A DNA stretch of 21,062 bases, taken from contig JBHORD010000108.1 in assembly GCA_042408355.1 (NCBI GenBank), positions 1-21,062 of the forward strand, written 5' to 3'. Position numbers and translations under genes: made by a program. The notes beneath the pieces were generated by a model. The model was not told the DNA's origin. It saw only the letters and a list, made by a program, of their open reading frames with translations, and did no database searches. Position 1 is the first letter of the stretch. Each line of letters starts with the position of its first letter. The DNA comes from Fen-1038 sp042408355 (GTDB taxonomy: Bacteria; Chloroflexota; Anaerolineae; Anaerolineales; Villigracilaceae). Below, piece after piece: positions 19,758 to 21,062 of the stretch.

Positions 19758-21062
19758 TTATTTTGTCCAAAGACCATTATAGTCTTCGTGATCGGGGAAA
19801 GGATACACGATGTAACCGTTTCTCTTCACCTGAAGTTTTGAATAGAACATGGGATGGATGACGCATAGATCATCGCTTGTCAATGTCAGGCGGTCAGGCA
19901 TTGCATATTCGAAGTCGGCGGCGATGATGCCCGTCGAGTCGTCTTTGGTCCGGACTTTTCCGACGATGCCCAATTCCGCCACCACTCTGCGAAAGTTGGC
20001 AGTGGTATAGTCGCCGCGCGGCCAGGCGCTCGAGGTTCGTTTGGCCACCTGGTCGAGATAGTTGCCTTGAAACATCATGGGGGCATTGGTAAGGGCGGTG
20101 ATGATTTCAGCGACACGCGGATAAATGAGATCGTAGGAATTCAAAACTTCATCGGCCAGATCGTACTCGCATTCGGAAATGGCTTTGCCGATTGACACTT
20201 CTTTAAATTGAGGAAATTTCCCGCTGTTTATTGCCTGACGTGCAATGTGATTGCACAATACCACCAATTGCCGGGGCCGCATTTGAGTATGCCGCAAAAT
20301 ATAAGGAAAGCTCTGCTCTTCGACGCCTCGAAGATTTTTCACCCGCCTGCCAAAGAAGGGAAACCACAACTTTTCCAGAATATCGTCAAAGTTTTCCCAT
20401 ACCACCTCTTTGAACGGAAATTTATAACCCTGCGCTTCCATATACCTTTGGAAGCGCCACATAATCAGCCGAATCAGGTCTCTCGGTTTCCAGCGCAAAT
20501 AGACCGGATGACGGATGAATTTTGTGGTGTTGGTGATAATGCTTTCCTTGATATGAGGAAATATTTCTGCAGAGACAAACGCCTTTACGTGGATACCTTT
20601 ATGGGCATATGTAATGTTGAATTCATTGGCGCGTTGAATCAGGGCGGCAGTGACAACCATCATGGCCATGTTTTCCCGGTCGTATCGCTCGAATGTGTCA
20701 ATTGCAATGATGGCCGGCTCTTTGCGGGTGAATTCAAGTATCTTCTTTTGCGCTGACGTGAAGAGCGCCGATGTTGTGATGCCAGATACTTCCTCGGCAA
20801 CTTTACCGGTGTCGTCCACGTATCGTTTTACGAGACCGCTCAGCAGATCGTGGATAAAATGGGACGCGTTTCCGCGTCGAACCATCAAATTGGCGGTTTT
20901 GATAAGCCCATCCTTATCCTGATACTCATTGAAGAGCAGCGACCATATCAGATAATCCCAAATTTTGCTTACCCCGTTAACTGCCAGGTCGGCAGACATG
21001 GATAATTTATCCGCCATTCCTTCCAGAATGTCGCTGTATACGTGCGGCTCGTCCACGTCAAT
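19758..21062 (-). CDS. ATPase-like protein of unknown function, 5'-partial
   Basis: At least 434 C-terminal residues; the frame stays open to the window edge, so the N-terminus and any P-loop are missing. EPAIIAIDTFERYD resembles a Walker B strand ending in Asp, followed by a helix and by a predicted strand VKAFVSAEIFPHI that would fit sensor-1, then basic helices (RWKPRDLIRLIMWRF) and RHTQMRPRQLVVLCNHIARQ, typical of a helical region after an AAA/STAND-type NTPase domain. The last ~120 residues (TTANFRRVVAELGIVGKV...) look like a winged-helix or small beta domain. I do not recognise a named family with certainty. Codon and base use seem less GC-biased than the neighbours, hinting at transfer. 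STAND-like ATPases can be defence or signalling proteins, but nothing here proves it. Confidence 0.6.
   Translation of the reverse strand: MDVDEPHVYSDILEGMADKLSMSADLAVNGVSKIWDYLIWSLLFNEYQDKDGLIKTANLMVRRGNASHFIHDLLSGLVKRYVDDTGKVAEEVSGITTSALFTSAQKKILEFTRKEPAIIAIDTFERYDRENMAMMVVTAALIQRANEFNITYAHKGIHVKAFVSAEIFPHIKESIITNTTKFIRHPVYLRWKPRDLIRLIMWRFQRYMEAQGYKFPFKEVVWENFDDILEKLWFPFFGRRVKNLRGVEEQSFPYILRHTQMRPRQLVVLCNHIARQAINSGKFPQFKEVSIGKAISECEYDLADEVLNSYDLIYPRVAEIITALTNAPMMFQGNYLDQVAKRTSSAWPRGDYTTANFRRVVAELGIVGKVRTKDDSTGIIAADFEYAMPDRLTLTSDDLCVIHPMFYSKLQVKRNGYIVYPFPDHEDYNGLWTK

Noticed and set aside
20208..20756. 182-codon plus-strand frame opposite the ATPase-like gene
   Set aside because: The minus-strand frame is longer, open to the window edge, and has coherent secondary-structure-like sequence.

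Overview
The window reads as a chromosomal segment from a bacterium of the phylum Chloroflexota, most likely class Anaerolineae. This is inferred from protein content and style: a FabL-like enoyl reductase, a DUF3048 lipoprotein, a MoxR/DUF58/DUF4129 operon, a complex-I-like membrane subunit, and short simple-sequence tracts between genes. No rRNA, tRNA, CRISPR array, transposase or phage gene was seen. Most of the window is ordinary housekeeping and envelope content. The first ~200 bases look like a contig edge, with an exact 65-bp inverted repeat that folds the sequence back on itself.

Layout. (1) 1-1731, minus strand: the start of a small membrane protein, cut by the inverted repeat, and upstream of it an antiporter-like membrane subunit related to complex I/Mrp proteins. 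(2) 1801-8351, plus strand: a DUF3048 lipoprotein, an aspartase/fumarase-family lyase, a membrane-anchored double zinc-ribbon protein, an enolase-superfamily MenC/NSAR-like enzyme, and a two-domain CapA-family lipoprotein. (3) 8353-9751, minus strand: a three-gene unit made of a DUF309 protein, a 65-residue zinc ribbon and a FabL-type enoyl-ACP reductase. (4) 9887-14149, plus strand: a tightly overlapping five-gene operon made of a DUF4129 membrane protein (broken by a frameshift), a small membrane protein, a MoxR AAA ATPase, a DUF58 protein and another small membrane protein. (5) 14087-14710, minus strand: a P-loop kinase-like protein whose 3' end overlaps the operon. (6) 14785-19695, plus strand: a class III aminotransferase, a thioredoxin-reductase-like flavoprotein ending at a strong terminator, then malate dehydrogenase and citrate synthase side by side. 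(7) 19758-21062, minus strand: a partial ATPase-like protein of unknown role that runs off the window.

How the genes work together. Malate dehydrogenase and citrate synthase catalyse consecutive TCA steps and are probably co-transcribed. The lyase at 3080 would feed fumarate to the same cycle. The MoxR operon is probably a membrane-associated AAA-chaperone module: MoxR works on, or with, a DUF58 partner held near membrane proteins.

The most interesting signal is regulatory. At least six transcription-unit starts carry a -10-like hexamer only 7-10 nt upstream of the start codon and no Shine-Dalgarno, which is the architecture of leaderless mRNAs. Several downstream or longer-leader genes have clear Shine-Dalgarno sequences instead. 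I found no convincing wholly new defence or mobile system. The nearest candidates for novelty are the MoxR operon with its frameshift and the partial ATPase at the right end.
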